A stretch of 64,000 bases of DNA from Bradyrhizobium murdochi (lineage in GTDB: Bacteria > Pseudomonadota > Alphaproteobacteria > Rhizobiales > Xanthobacteraceae): assembly GCF_000472965.1 (NCBI RefSeq), contig NZ_AXAU01000018.1, positions 62,001 to 126,000 on the forward strand, in the 5' to 3' direction. The notes beneath the pieces are model-generated. The model did no database searches. It was not told where the DNA came from and saw nothing but the letters and a program-made list of their open reading frames with translations. Both the position numbers and the translations under genes were made by a program. This document shows positions 28,099 through 36,259 of the stretch, in pieces (within the stretch, counting starts at the first letter, position 1; every line of letters starts with the position of its first letter).

Positions 28099-28716
28099 AT
28101 GACCCTGTCGTTCCTGTTGACCTCGCTGATCGTGGTCGCGTCCCCCGGCACCGGCGTGCTGTACACGCTGGCGGTGGCGCTGACACTGGGCGCACGGCCC
28201 GGTATCGCGGCCGCCTTCGGCTGCACCCTCGGCATCGTGCCGCATATGCTGGCCGCCATGCTCGGGCTCGCCGCCGTGCTGCACACCAGTGCTCTGGCTT
28301 TTGCCGCGCTGAAATGGTGCGGCGTGGCGTATCTGCTTTACATGGCCTGGCAGGCGCTGCGCGAGACGGGCGCGCTTGCGATCGACACGCGTCCGGCCGC
28401 GAAGGCGCGCTCCAGCCGGCGCGTTATCGTGACCGCCGTCCTGGTCAACATCCTCAATCCAAAGCTCTCGATCTTCTTCCTGGCCTTCCTGCCGCAATTC
28501 GTCGCGCTCGACGAGCCGCATCCGCTGGCGCGGATGCTGGAATTGAGCGCAGCGTTCATGGCGATGACGTTTGCGGTGTTCGCGCTCTACGGCCTGTTCG
28601 CGGCCGCGATGCGCGACCGCGTCATCACCCGGCCGAAGGTGATGGCATGGCTGCGCCGCAGCTTTGCGGCGGGATTTGCCGCGCTCGGGGCGAAGCTGGC
28701 GCTTGCGGAGCGGTAG
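28099..28716 (+). CDS. LysE/RhtB-family exporter
   Basis: A 205-residue membrane protein with six hydrophobic segments. The LysE signature lies near residues 12-32 (VVASPGTGVLYTLAVALTLG), and NILNPKLSIFFLAFLPQFV marks helix four. It is only distantly similar to the LysE-type protein at 12.1 kb. Export of an amino acid or derivative is the family expectation; substrate unknown. The start lies 50 bp after the receiver gene, possibly the same transcript. Confidence 0.83.
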   Translation: MTLSFLLTSLIVVASPGTGVLYTLAVALTLGARPGIAAAFGCTLGIVPHMLAAMLGLAAVLHTSALAFAALKWCGVAYLLYMAWQALRETGALAIDTRPAAKARSSRRVIVTAVLVNILNPKLSIFFLAFLPQFVALDEPHPLARMLELSAAFMAMTFAVFALYGLFAAAMRDRVITRPKVMAWLRRSFAAGFAALGAKLALAER

Positions 28717-28832
28717 ATCTTTTCGCGCGGCCGTCATTGAAGCGCAGCAAGCGATCCATATCGAGTTCGTAGCCGCAAATAAAAAGGCGGACCCGCGGCC
28801 CGCCATTCTCCAAAACTAACCCGGAGTTGGGA

Positions 28833-28862
28833 GCCCGGGCGGAGCTGAGCACTCCACCCGGG
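28833..28862 (-). terminator. Possible terminator of the Lys/Ala peptide gene
   Basis: CCCGGGCGGAG and CTCCACCCGGG form an 11-bp stem with one mismatch a few bases beyond the stop of the minus-strand 22-residue gene. No long T run follows, so termination is likely but not certain. Confidence 0.35.
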
Positions 28863-28869
28863 CCGAAAT

Positions 28870-28938
28870 TCACTTCTTCTTCGACTTCTTGGCCTTCTTG
28901 GCCTTCGCCTTTTTCGCCTTCTTCGCTTTCTTAGCCAT
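28870..28938 (-). CDS. 22-residue lysine/alanine-rich peptide
   Basis: The frame from the ATG at 28938 to the TGA at 28870 encodes MAKKAKKAKKAKAK followed by KAKKSKKK: 13 lysines, seven alanines, one methionine and one serine. AGAGGA sits six bases upstream, a strong ribosome site. The composition resembles the C-terminal tails of histone H1-like proteins, and short peptides of this kind appear in Bradyrhizobium genomes. DNA or RNA binding is an inference from charge. A hairpin follows the stop. Confidence 0.55.
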   Translation of the reverse strand: MAKKAKKAKKAKAKKAKKSKKK

Positions 28939-29350
28939 AGTATCCTCTCAAGGTTTTCATGGATTGAAACGCGACACCGAGGCATGCTTGGCGGAGGGCC
29001 AGCCTCGCAACATCCTCGCACACGATCCCAGCAGATTCGCAGGCCGCTGCCGCGTGCTGTCATGGCGGTGTCATCACGTTATCCACAGTTGTTATGCATT
29101 TTGATACGATTTTTCGCCGAAACGAGCATCGCCGCTGCCGCTCGCATGCGCGCGCATCATGCTTAACGATGTCCGAACGCGCGCGATCTTCATCAATTCA
29201 AAACCACGGTTTGGATTGGCCGGCGGCCATCAGGGTCCGTTAAGCGGCGCAGATGCATTTGTCCCGTAAGACGACGGGGATTGTCGTGGGAGAAGGCAGA
29301 ACCGACTAGACAACAGGGGAGACGGGACGCGTGCGCGTCCTGAGTTCGCG
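28939..29350. other. Intergenic region upstream of the GGDEF gene
   Basis: About 410 bp without a convincing gene. It holds a match to the DnaA box consensus (TTATCCACA at 29079-29087), an isolated copy that may be chance, and AT-richer stretches (ATGCATTTTGATACGATTTTTC) that could be a promoter for one of the flanking genes. Confidence 0.4.
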
Positions 29351-30574
29351 ATGCTGAGCGTTCCGACGCTGTGGACGGTGTTCGTCATCAATTTTCTCGC
29401 GCTGGGCCTGATCTGGGCCTACGTCATGCGCTGTTATCCGTCGTTCGAGGCCGCGCGGTTCTGGACCGGCTCGGCGTTCACGGCGGCGGCGGGCGCTGCG
29501 ATGGCGACGCTGCGCGTAGTCTTCCCGGATTCTCTCGTGCCGTTGCTATTCGCCGGCACCACGCTGGTACTGGCGATCTGCCTTGCCACGATGGGAATTC
29601 AGAGATTCTTCACCCGGCCGGTTTCGTGGCTTCGTACCGCCTTGACCACCGGCTTTGCCTTTGTCGGTCTGTCCTTTTTCATCTTCGTCTACGACAGCGT
29701 GCCAGCGCGGATGACCGTCTTTACGATCGCCCAAGTCCTGCCCATGGCGATGGGCCTGAAGCTGTTGCTGACCCCGCACGAAGGGCGCATCAATCCGGGC
29801 GCCCGGCTGGCCGGCGTCGTCACCATTATCATCATGACCATTCTCGCGGTTCGGTTGACCGGCGCGGTCACCGGCATGGGGCCCGGCTTCTCCTACATGC
29901 ATTTCACCCCGGCGCAGTCGGTCGTCATCCTGGTGCTGGTGTTCCTGTCGATGTCGCTGAATTTCGGCTTCCTGCTGATGGCGATGGACCGGCTGCGCAA
30001 CGAGGTCGCGGATCTGGCGCTGCTCGACGACCTTACCGGCGTCGGCAATCGCCGTTACCTTGTGCAGCGGCTCACGGAAGAATGTGCGCGCTCCGAGCGC
30101 AGCGGCCAGCCCTTCGCGCTGTTGGTGATCGATCTCGACGGCTTCAAGGGCATCAACGATACCTACGGTCACGCCGTGGGCGACGCCTGCCTGCAGCATT
30201 TCACCCTGATGGCGCAAACCCGGCTGCGGCCCGGCGACATGCTGGCACGCACCGGCGGCGACGAATTCTGCATCGTGTTGCCGTCCTCGACGCTGCGCGA
30301 GGGCGCGATGATCGCGCGCCGCGTGCTGGAGGTCTGCCGCGCGGATGCCGAACAATGCACCGGCAACGACATTCCGATCGCCGTCTCGATCGGCGTCGCA
30401 CAATGGACCCGCGAGATGGGCGGCTTCCCGGATCGCCTGATCGCCGCCGCTGACCATGCGTTGTACGACGTCAAGAAGGCCGGCCGGAACGGCTTTGCTG
30501 TCTACGATCCGGCGCCGCCGCTGGTGCCCGAGGCCGAAACGGCCGCGGACGTGGCCCTCCGCAAGCGGGCCTGA
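29351..30574 (+). CDS. Membrane-bound diguanylate cyclase (GGDEF)
   Basis: A 407-residue protein. Six hydrophobic helices occupy roughly residues 5-210, forming a membrane sensor of the kind seen with GGDEF proteins. The catalytic domain starts at DLALLDDLTGVGNRR, has the metal-binding VIDLDGFKGINDTYGH, and the active-site loop ARTGGDEFCIVLP near residue 300. An RPGD sequence ends five residues before GGDEF, so the inhibitory c-di-GMP site is intact and feedback control is likely. There is no EAL domain. It should synthesise c-di-GMP at the inner membrane. The signal is unknown. Confidence 0.92.
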   Translation: MLSVPTLWTVFVINFLALGLIWAYVMRCYPSFEAARFWTGSAFTAAAGAAMATLRVVFPDSLVPLLFAGTTLVLAICLATMGIQRFFTRPVSWLRTALTTGFAFVGLSFFIFVYDSVPARMTVFTIAQVLPMAMGLKLLLTPHEGRINPGARLAGVVTIIIMTILAVRLTGAVTGMGPGFSYMHFTPAQSVVILVLVFLSMSLNFGFLLMAMDRLRNEVADLALLDDLTGVGNRRYLVQRLTEECARSERSGQPFALLVIDLDGFKGINDTYGHAVGDACLQHFTLMAQTRLRPGDMLARTGGDEFCIVLPSSTLREGAMIARRVLEVCRADAEQCTGNDIPIAVSIGVAQWTREMGGFPDRLIAAADHALYDVKKAGRNGFAVYDPAPPLVPEAETAADVALRKRA

Positions 30575-30609
30575 GGCGTGCTACCAAGGTTCGTCACTGG
30601 ACCTCGGTC

Positions 30610-31233
30610 ATGAATTTTCGCCTCGTCGCGGCGGCACTATTCGCTCTCTCACTTCCTGCTTGCGCCTCCGCGCAATCGCCCGACCTCGCCGCAATCGCGC
30701 GCTCGTCGGGCATGCCAGATATTCCCGGCTTGAAGATGGTCTGGCTGGCGCCATGGGGCGATCCCGCAAAGACCCATCCCTGGCGCAACATCATCGTGCA
30801 TCAGACCGAGGGGCCGGCCGGCTCCGCGCGCGGCGGCGCGCTGGCGCAATCGAAGAACCCGACGCGGCGCGGCGTGATGGTCTGGGTCGAAACCGACGGC
30901 ACGGTGTACTGGGCGGTCGGCGAACATCTCGTTCCGACGCATGGCGACGGCGCCAACCGCAACGACAACAAATACATCGACAACGGTCCGACCTATCGCC
31001 AGGTGGTCGGCAGCAATTCGGTTGGCGTCGAATTCGCCGGCAATTATCCTGATGTGACGCGGGGCCCGACGGATGCGCAAGTAGCGGCGTGGCGAATCCT
31101 GGTGAAGGTGCTGCGCGTGCGTTACGGCATTCCCCTCGATCGCGTCTATGCGCACAACTGGATCGACTTCAAAGACGCCCGCTATTGCGAAGGCTGCGCG
31201 TTGGCCAAGATGGCGCGGGAGTGGGGCGAGTAG
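30610..31233 (+). CDS. Secreted N-acetylmuramoyl-L-alanine amidase (Amidase_2 type)
   Basis: A 207-residue protein with a signal peptide ending near LPACASAQ; the cysteine there is not in a clear lipobox. The amidase domain has the zinc histidine in NIIVHQTEGPAG near residue 65, GRV-type strand VETDGTVYWAVGEHLVPTH near 97-115, GVEFAGNYPD near 138, and YAHNWIDFKDARYCEGC near 178 with a second histidine. The usual third zinc ligand appears as Cys or Asp here. It should cleave the amide between muramic acid and the peptide in the periplasm. Confidence 0.78.
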   Translation: MNFRLVAAALFALSLPACASAQSPDLAAIARSSGMPDIPGLKMVWLAPWGDPAKTHPWRNIIVHQTEGPAGSARGGALAQSKNPTRRGVMVWVETDGTVYWAVGEHLVPTHGDGANRNDNKYIDNGPTYRQVVGSNSVGVEFAGNYPDVTRGPTDAQVAAWRILVKVLRVRYGIPLDRVYAHNWIDFKDARYCEGCALAKMAREWGE

Positions 31234-31235
31234 AC

Positions 31236-31352
31236 CACTGCTGTCATCTCCGCGAAGGCGGACGATCCAATATCCCAGAGACCGCGGTTATTGCGCCGTG
31301 TCTCACGACCGCCGCGAAGTACTGGGTCCCCCGCTTTCGCGGAGGACGACGG
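31236..31352. repeat. Intergenic repeat related to the 26.5-kb unit
   Basis: CTGTCATCTCCGCGAAGGCG on the left and GTCCCCCGCTTTCGCGGAGG on the right are inverted arms around a centre with CGCGGTTATTGCGCCG. TACTGGGTCCCC links it to the unit after the second transglycosylase gene. It is between convergent genes. Confidence 0.5.
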
Positions 31353-31383
31353 CCGAGTTAGTGGAAACAGAGTGCCAAAACAA

Positions 31384-31407
31384 AAAGCCGGCGTTGCCGC
31401 CGGCTTT
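31384..31407 (-). terminator. Rho-independent terminator of rpoH
   Basis: AAAGCCGGCG and CGCCGGCTTT form a perfect 10-bp stem with a TTGC loop. On the minus strand the stem is followed by a T run, so it terminates rpoH transcripts about 40 bp after the stop. Confidence 0.82.
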
Positions 31408-31444
31408 CGTTACTTGATACCTCTGCCGCATACCTCTGCCGCGA

Positions 31445-32341
31445 TCAGTGCGCGGCTTCGAGTTCGGCTTCCTGCCGGGCAATCGTGCCCTTGACGGCCG
31501 ACTGCACCTTTTCGAAAGCGCGGACCTCGATCTGCCGCACGCGTTCGCGCGAGACGCCGAATTCGGCCGCGAGGTCTTCCAGTGTCATCGGCTCTTCCGC
31601 CAGGCGCCGCGCCTCGAAGATGCGGCGTTCGCGCGGGTTGAGCACGCCGATGGCGCCGTTCAACGCCTGACGGCGATGATCGAACTCCTCGTGCTCGGCC
31701 ATCACGGCTTCCTGGTTGGGCGAGTTGTCGACCAGCCAGTCCTGCCATTCGCCGGCTTCGCCGTCGTCGCGGATCGGCGCGTTGAGCGACGCGTCGCCGC
31801 CGAGACGGCGGTTCATGTCGATCACGTCCTGATCCGTCACGCCGAGACGCTTGGCGATCAGCTTTACCTGATCGGGGTGGAGATCGCCCTCGTCCAGCGC
31901 GGAGATCTTGCTCTTCGCCTTGCGCAGGTTGAAGAACAGCTTCTTCTGGTTCGCGGTGGTTCCCATTTTCACGAGCGACCATGAACGCAGAATGTACTCT
32001 TGAATCGAGGCCTTGATCCACCACATGGCGTAGGTGGCGAGACGAAAACCCTTCTCGGGCTCGAACCGCTTGACCGCCTGCATCAGGCCGACATTGCCCT
32101 CTGAAACGACTTCAGAGATCGGCAAGCCGTAGCCGCGATAGCCCATGGCGATCTTGGCCACGAGCCGGAGATGGCTGGTGACAAGGTGATGTGCCGCGTC
32201 GCGATCGTCATGCTCGCGCCAGCGTTTGGCGAGCATGTATTCCTGCTGGGGCTCCAGCATCGGGAATTTGCGGATCTCGGCGAGGTATCTAGAAAGACCC
32301 GATTCTCCATTGAGAACCGGCAGCGTAGCTGTACGGGCCAT
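31445..32341 (-). CDS. rpoH: RNA polymerase heat-shock sigma factor (sigma-32, RpoH)
   Basis: A 298-residue alternative sigma factor. The start at 32341 (MARTATLPVLNGESGLSRYL) has GGAGGG upstream, whereas the longer frame to 32416 is poor. Region 2 holds HLRLVAKIAMGYRGYGLPISEVVSEGNVGLMQAVKRF and YAMWWIKASIQEYILRSWSLVKMGTTANQKKLFFNLR, which includes the RpoH box (a Q-K-K-L-F-F-N-L-R element). Region 4 ends with GVSRERVRQIEVRAFEKVQ. It directs heat-shock promoters and is controlled in alphaproteobacteria by transcription and chaperones. A strong terminator follows. Confidence 0.96.
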   Translation of the reverse strand: MARTATLPVLNGESGLSRYLAEIRKFPMLEPQQEYMLAKRWREHDDRDAAHHLVTSHLRLVAKIAMGYRGYGLPISEVVSEGNVGLMQAVKRFEPEKGFRLATYAMWWIKASIQEYILRSWSLVKMGTTANQKKLFFNLRKAKSKISALDEGDLHPDQVKLIAKRLGVTDQDVIDMNRRLGGDASLNAPIRDDGEAGEWQDWLVDNSPNQEAVMAEHEEFDHRRQALNGAIGVLNPRERRIFEARRLAEEPMTLEDLAAEFGVSRERVRQIEVRAFEKVQSAVKGTIARQEAELEAAH

Positions 32342-32556
32342 TTGAGCGCCCTCCAGTGGTTCAGGCCCCCGATAGCGGCGGGCCCGGCAGGTGACCGCTG
32401 TGTTAAAGCCAATCACGCTGCGATGTTCCGCGTTGGATATTCAACGCACATGCAACATAGCAAAAATCGAACAAATAGGGAAGGAATGCTGACGTCACGT
32501 CCCCGTGTGGCAGCCATAACCTATTGGTATAGCTTAATTTTCCTGAAAGGCCTGCG

Positions 32557-33573
32557 TCATAGGGCCGCTTCCAGGGCGCTTTGCAGAAGGATGAGATCCT
32601 CCGGCAGAGGCGCCTCCCAATGCAAAAGTTCTCCCGTTCGGGGGTGTTCCAGGGCAAGCAGATATGCGTGCAAGGCCTGCCGGCCGAGGGCGGCTAGCGC
32701 CGCCTGGCCCTCGGGGCCGAGGTGGCGGGCCTTGGTCTTGAAGTGCGGGCCATAGACGGCATCGCCCATCAGGGGGTGGCCGACATGGGCGAGGTGCACC
32801 CGGATCTGATGGGTCCGTCCGGTCTCGAGCTGGCAAGCGAGGAGGGAAGCGACCGGCTTGCCGTCGCGCCCCTGATAGGCCGCCTGCAATTCCCAATGAG
32901 TGACGGCCTCGCGTCCGCCCGGGCGCACCGCCATCTTCTCGCGGGCGTACGGATGCCGGTCGATCGGGGCGGTGACCGTGCCGCGCTGTCGGTTGGGTAC
33001 GCCCCAGATGAAAGCCATATAGCCGCGCTGCATCGGACCGGTGCGGCCGTGATCGGCGAATTGCACGGTCAGCGATTGATGGGCGTGGTCGTTCTTGGCG
33101 ACCACCATCAGGCCCGTCGTGTCCTTGTCGAGCCGGTGCACGATGCCCGGCCGCCGTACGCCGCCGATGCCGGAAAGGCTGGCGCCGCAATGGGCGATCA
33201 GCGCGTTCACCAGCGTGCCGCTCTCGTGGCCGGCGGCGGGATGCACGACAAGACCTTTCGGTTTGTCGATGACGATGATGTCGTCGTCCTCATAGACGAT
33301 ATCGAGCGCGATATCTTCGCCCAGAGGCTCAGGCGGAGCGGCTTCGGGCACGTCGATTGTGATCGTATCGCCGGCCGCGACATGATAAGCGGGGTCGCGG
33401 ATGGGGGCGCCCTTGGCGGTGACGGAACCGGCCAGGATCAGCGCTTTCAGCCGCGAGCGTGACAGTTCCGGGCGGAGCACCGCGAGCACGCGGTCGAGGC
33501 GGGGCGACCCCTCGTCGCCGCCGACGGTGACCTCCAGCCTTTGACCGCCGTTCGATGATCTCTGTTCCATCAT
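32557..33573 (-). CDS. RluD-family 23S rRNA pseudouridine synthase
   Basis: A 338-residue enzyme with an N-terminal S4 RNA-binding domain (residues 20-80, RLDRVLAVLRPELSRSRLKALIL) and the pseudouridine synthase core. The catalytic aspartate lies in GIVHRLDKDTTGLMVVAKND near residue 146; later motifs are LETGRTHQIRVHL and HPLMGDAVYG. This is the RluD/RluC group that converts uridines in the large rRNA. The start at 33573 (MMEQRSSNG) is chosen because the longer frame to 33642 runs through a palindromic repeat. It is transcribed toward rpoH, with a 215-bp gap that should hold the rpoH promoter. Confidence 0.9.
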   Translation of the reverse strand: MMEQRSSNGGQRLEVTVGGDEGSPRLDRVLAVLRPELSRSRLKALILAGSVTAKGAPIRDPAYHVAAGDTITIDVPEAAPPEPLGEDIALDIVYEDDDIIVIDKPKGLVVHPAAGHESGTLVNALIAHCGASLSGIGGVRRPGIVHRLDKDTTGLMVVAKNDHAHQSLTVQFADHGRTGPMQRGYMAFIWGVPNRQRGTVTAPIDRHPYAREKMAVRPGGREAVTHWELQAAYQGRDGKPVASLLACQLETGRTHQIRVHLAHVGHPLMGDAVYGPHFKTKARHLGPEGQAALAALGRQALHAYLLALEHPRTGELLHWEAPLPEDLILLQSALEAAL

Positions 33574-33580
33574 GTTTGAC

Positions 33581-33625
33581 GCATGATCCTCTCGGAAAAC
33601 CGGTTTCCACTTTTCCGGATCATGC
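33581..33625. repeat. Palindromic repeat between divergent genes
   Basis: GCATGATCC and GGATCATGC flank an inner palindrome (GGAAAACCGGTTTCC). The unit resembles the common Bradyrhizobium repeat with GGAAAACCGGTTTCC. It lies between the pseudouridine synthase start and the small membrane-protein gene and probably overlaps both promoters. Confidence 0.55.
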
Positions 33626-33640
33626 TCTAAAGAGCCTTGC

Positions 33641-33979
33641 ATGACCGATACCGTTGCGCCCGAACCGACCCCCGAACAGGCCGCGCTGATCGCGCGTGTC
33701 AGGCGGATGATGCTGATCGCGGGCCTGACCTCGGCGCTTGCGGTGGCCGTGGTCCTGATCGCCGTCGGGTACCGTCTTTACCGCGGCGAGGGAAGCCCCA
33801 CCCCTGGCGCGGCGGATATCACGGAAACCCTGCCCAAGGGCGCCCGCATCGTCTCGACCGCGGTCGCCGGCGAGCGGCTGGTGCTGACGCTGGATATAAG
33901 CGGGGTGACCGAAATCCGCACTTTTGATGCCAAGACGCTGAAACCGGCCGGAAAGCTCAAATTCGTTAGCGAACCCTAA
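33641..33979 (+). CDS. Single-pass membrane protein, DUF6476-like
   Basis: 112 residues. A cytoplasmic N-terminus is followed by a transmembrane helix at about 22-42 (MMLIAGLTSALAVAVVLIAVGY) and a short periplasmic domain (VSTAVAGERLVLTLDISGVTEIRTFDA). It resembles small alphaproteobacterial proteins of the DUF6476 type, often next to an RluD gene, but the assignment is from memory and the function is unknown. Confidence 0.6.
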   Translation: MTDTVAPEPTPEQAALIARVRRMMLIAGLTSALAVAVVLIAVGYRLYRGEGSPTPGAADITETLPKGARIVSTAVAGERLVLTLDISGVTEIRTFDAKTLKPAGKLKFVSEP

Positions 33980-34105
33980 GGCAGGCCGGATCGGGTGTGC
34001 ACCGGGTCGGCCCGAGGACCCGAAGCAACAGGGTTAACCACCGGTGCGAAGGCTTCAGACTTGCCTTGCCGACCGCACATTTCAAGGCTATTCCCTGAAG
34101 CACAC

Positions 34106-34180
34106 GCTCCCTTCGTCTAGCGGTTAGGACGCGGCCCTCTCAAGGCTGAAACAGGGGTTCGATTCCCCTAGGGAGCGCCA
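34106..34180 (+). tRNA. tRNA-Glu (anticodon CUC)
   Basis: A 75-nt cloverleaf including an encoded CCA. The acceptor stem pairs GCTCCCT with AGGGAGC, the anticodon loop is CTCTCAA with anticodon CTC, and the T arm is AGGGG-TTCGATT-CCCCT. All arms pair. It is followed by remnants of other tRNAs and then by accessory genes, so it is a plausible integration point. Confidence 0.93.
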
Positions 34181-34361
34181 TAAAATCAATGGCTTAGATG
34201 ATGATCGACGTGGCCGTCGAATATCCGTAAAATAAACATCGCTGTACGTCACCGAATTTCGCGCTGGTTCAACATAACTCGCCAGCCCCCGTGATGCCGA
34301 CCTTCGACTACAACGCCCTGACCGCCCCAAATGCTCGCGACTTCTTATTCAAGCATGCATC

Positions 34362-34458
34362 GGCAGAGATGACTGAGTGACTTAAGGCCCACGCTTTGAA
34401 GCGTGGGTGCGTGCGGGAAGCCGTCCCACCGTGAGTTCGAATCCCTCTCTGGCGCTCA
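34362..34458 (+). pseudogene. Degenerate tRNA-Ser(UGA)-like sequence
   Basis: The stretch follows the order of a type II tRNA-Ser: GATGACTGAGTGACTTAAGGC resembles the D arm, CACGCTTTGAAGCG the anticodon arm, GTGCGTGCGGGAAGCCG the long variable arm and GTGAGTTCGAATCCC the T arm. The acceptor ends GGCAGAG and CTCTGGC pair with one mismatch. The T stem has at least two mismatches and the anticodon loop is irregular, so it is probably non-functional, or phage-derived. Confidence 0.5.
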
Positions 34459-34460
34459 TT

Positions 34461-34511
34461 GCAAGGCTCATAACCTGAAGGTCGCAAGTTCAAATCTTGC
34501 CCCCGCAACCA
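34461..34511 (+). pseudogene. 3' fragment of initiator-type tRNA-Met (attachment-site candidate)
   Basis: The sequence from AGGCTCATAACCTGAAGGTC to a final CCGCAACCA matches the anticodon arm, variable loop, T arm and acceptor 3' strand of tRNA-fMet, with no 5' half in front. The T stem GCAAG/CTTGC is intact, suggesting a compensated copy carried by an element. Such 3' fragments are left when elements integrate into tRNA genes. Confidence 0.6.
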
Positions 34512-34541
34512 AACAAGTGTATGATATTTCAGTATAAAATC

Positions 34542-34570
34542 AAAGGGCCGCTCGGTAAGGGCGGCCCTTT
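34542..34570. terminator. Strong hairpin after the tRNA remnants
   Basis: AAAGGGCCGC and GCGGCCCTTT form a perfect 10-bp stem around a nine-base loop, followed by GTGTG. It is of the kind found after tRNA genes. The next 175 bp, to the gene at 34747, hold nothing I can name. Confidence 0.6.
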
Positions 34571-34746
34571 GTGTGCAGGAGTCGCCACTGAGTCGCCACG
34601 CGCCAACATGCCGGTCTCGCTAGGGACGACGTTCCCTACTATCTGAGCCGCGTCCAGCCTAGTACCGCAAGCTCGAATTCCGCTCGCTCCGGCCGATTGC
34701 TTAGATCTATAATTGAAGATCCTCGTAAATCCTGTGCTTAGGCCTC

Positions 34747-35454
34747 ATGGTCCTCAAATTAGCCAGAAGACCGCGAGTTCTGATCGGAGTGCCGACCTAT
34801 TCAGGCGATGTGCGCCATGAATGCGCTCTGTCTCTGATCGAAGTGTCGGAACAATTAAGCAAAGCCGATGTCGACCACCTAATCGAATTCGTGCCTGGCA
34901 TGCTCATAACTGCCGCACGGAACAAGCTTGCCACCAAGGTGCTCCGGGAAGGTTTTACGCACCTCCTTTTTGTGGATGCGGATATCGGATTCCACGCCCA
35001 ACTTGTCTTAGACATGATTGCAGCCGAACGCGATTTCGTCGCGTGTACCTATCTCAAGAGAGAGTTGCCGGAAGCGCCGCGGGCTCCTCACGAGTCAGTG
35101 TCGAAATGGCTCGAGGGAGCGGGCAAATACGCTGTAGTCCCGCATTCCAATACCCGAAACGAAGACATCACAGAAGTTAGCCGTGTTGGTTTGGGCCTAG
35201 CGTTGATTCGCAATGGTGTCTTCGAAATCATGCAGCCAAAATGTAAGCAGTACGACCTTGATGGCGTTCAGATCGAGTTTTTCCGGCTCGGTGTCGTTGG
35301 AAATGAGTTCCGGACAGAGGACTACGACTTTTGCGAAAGATGGAGGAAACTTGGAGGCGGCGTGTTCGTGTTGACGCAGGCTGACACAACACATACTGGG
35401 CCGATTACTCTGCGGGGGTGCTATTCGGCCGCGCTGGACCCCGATCCCAGTTGA
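34747..35454 (+). CDS. Glycosyltransferase-like protein (GT-A fold)
   Basis: A 235-residue protein. VLIGVPTYSGDVRHECALSLIE opens the fold, and FTHLLFVDADIGFHAQLVLDMI near residue 75 has the DxD metal motif of nucleotide-sugar transferases. Later parts include DFVACTYLKRELP and RTEDYDFCERWRKLGG, where an acidic ED pair could be the acceptor base. Similar proteins occur in phages and islands. It is isolated at the start of the accessory region and transcribed towards the BREX operon. Donor and acceptor unknown. Confidence 0.6.
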   Translation: MVLKLARRPRVLIGVPTYSGDVRHECALSLIEVSEQLSKADVDHLIEFVPGMLITAARNKLATKVLREGFTHLLFVDADIGFHAQLVLDMIAAERDFVACTYLKRELPEAPRAPHESVSKWLEGAGKYAVVPHSNTRNEDITEVSRVGLGLALIRNGVFEIMQPKCKQYDLDGVQIEFFRLGVVGNEFRTEDYDFCERWRKLGGGVFVLTQADTTHTGPITLRGCYSAALDPDPS

Positions 35455-35524
35455 TCGCCTTTTACCGGCGCATGAAGGCTCACTTTCAGCAGGGGGTCGT
35501 GTTTACATTCGGTTCCACAATATT

Positions 35525-36259
35525 TCAGGCCAACTCGACGAAGTCGCTTTGATCGCCTTGACGCTGGAGTCGGAGGCCTTGGTGCTTTCTGAGCGTTGAT
35601 GCGTTCAGCTGCAGCTTGAACGGAAAGAGGGCTGGGTTGTTAGCTAACTGAGATAGCAACATGCCGCGCCCCTGGCTCAACAAGACACTATGGATCAAAA
35701 GTTCGGCGATCTCCTCGGACGTCTGAATCGGGGTACGAGAAGTGACGAGCGATCCCTTCTCCGATCCCGCATGTAGCACCCCCCATTGAGTCATGGACTT
35801 GAGGACATGTTGGATCGTGCGCTCCAACGTAGAGCGATCACCCCACGATTCCGTCATTCGGCGCTTGATCTGCGTTCTGTTAGCTTGACCATGCAATGCC
35901 AGGAGCTTTCCAACGTGCGTGGCGACATCGAAGAAGAACGGATGCGTAGCAATGACCATAGCCCAGTGAATGGCCACACGGTTCTCACCACCTGCCGACG
36001 TCAGGCGCTTAAGAGCAGTGGTGCGTAACGGCCCGACCTGATCGCCTACAGTTAGCCAGATGCGGGTCAAAACCGTTAGAGTCTTTCCGCGTCCACTGCT
36101 GTTGGTGTTGCCCGGAACGAGATCTTCGAGAAATTCCCATAGGACCTTACGAATTTCCGGCACATCCTCGCCCCTTGAGAGTCGCGCGGCGGCAATATCA
36201 AGCCATTCAAGATGTATCGTTCGATCGAAACCGATCTTAGTCTTTTTTCTAACACTCAT
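35525..36259 (-). CDS. BrxA-like protein, last gene of the BREX operon
   Basis: A 244-residue soluble protein. It starts inside the stop of pglZ (ATGA at 36256-36259), so it belongs to the operon. Helical content is high; segments such as ALKRLTSAGGENRVAIHWAM, HPFFFDVATHVGKLLAL and WGDRSTLERTIQHVLKSMTQWG could form a winged-helix array like BrxA (DUF1819), which holds this place in type 3 BREX operons. The similarity is by pattern and position; I cannot align it. BrxA binds DNA in type 1 systems. Confidence 0.5.
   Translation of the reverse strand: MSVRKKTKIGFDRTIHLEWLDIAAARLSRGEDVPEIRKVLWEFLEDLVPGNTNSSGRGKTLTVLTRIWLTVGDQVGPLRTTALKRLTSAGGENRVAIHWAMVIATHPFFFDVATHVGKLLALHGQANRTQIKRRMTESWGDRSTLERTIQHVLKSMTQWGVLHAGSEKGSLVTSRTPIQTSEEIAELLIHSVLLSQGRGMLLSQLANNPALFPFKLQLNASTLRKHQGLRLQRQGDQSDFVELA

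Noticed and set aside
26648..28195. 515-codon version of the short-chain dehydrogenase
   Set aside because: The extra N-terminal 234 residues overlap the response-regulator gene antisense and have no fold; the SDR begins at 27493.
29079..29087. TTATCCACA, a DnaA-box match
   Set aside because: Single copy, no box cluster, no AT-rich unwinding element and no dnaA or origin-type genes nearby; not called as an origin.
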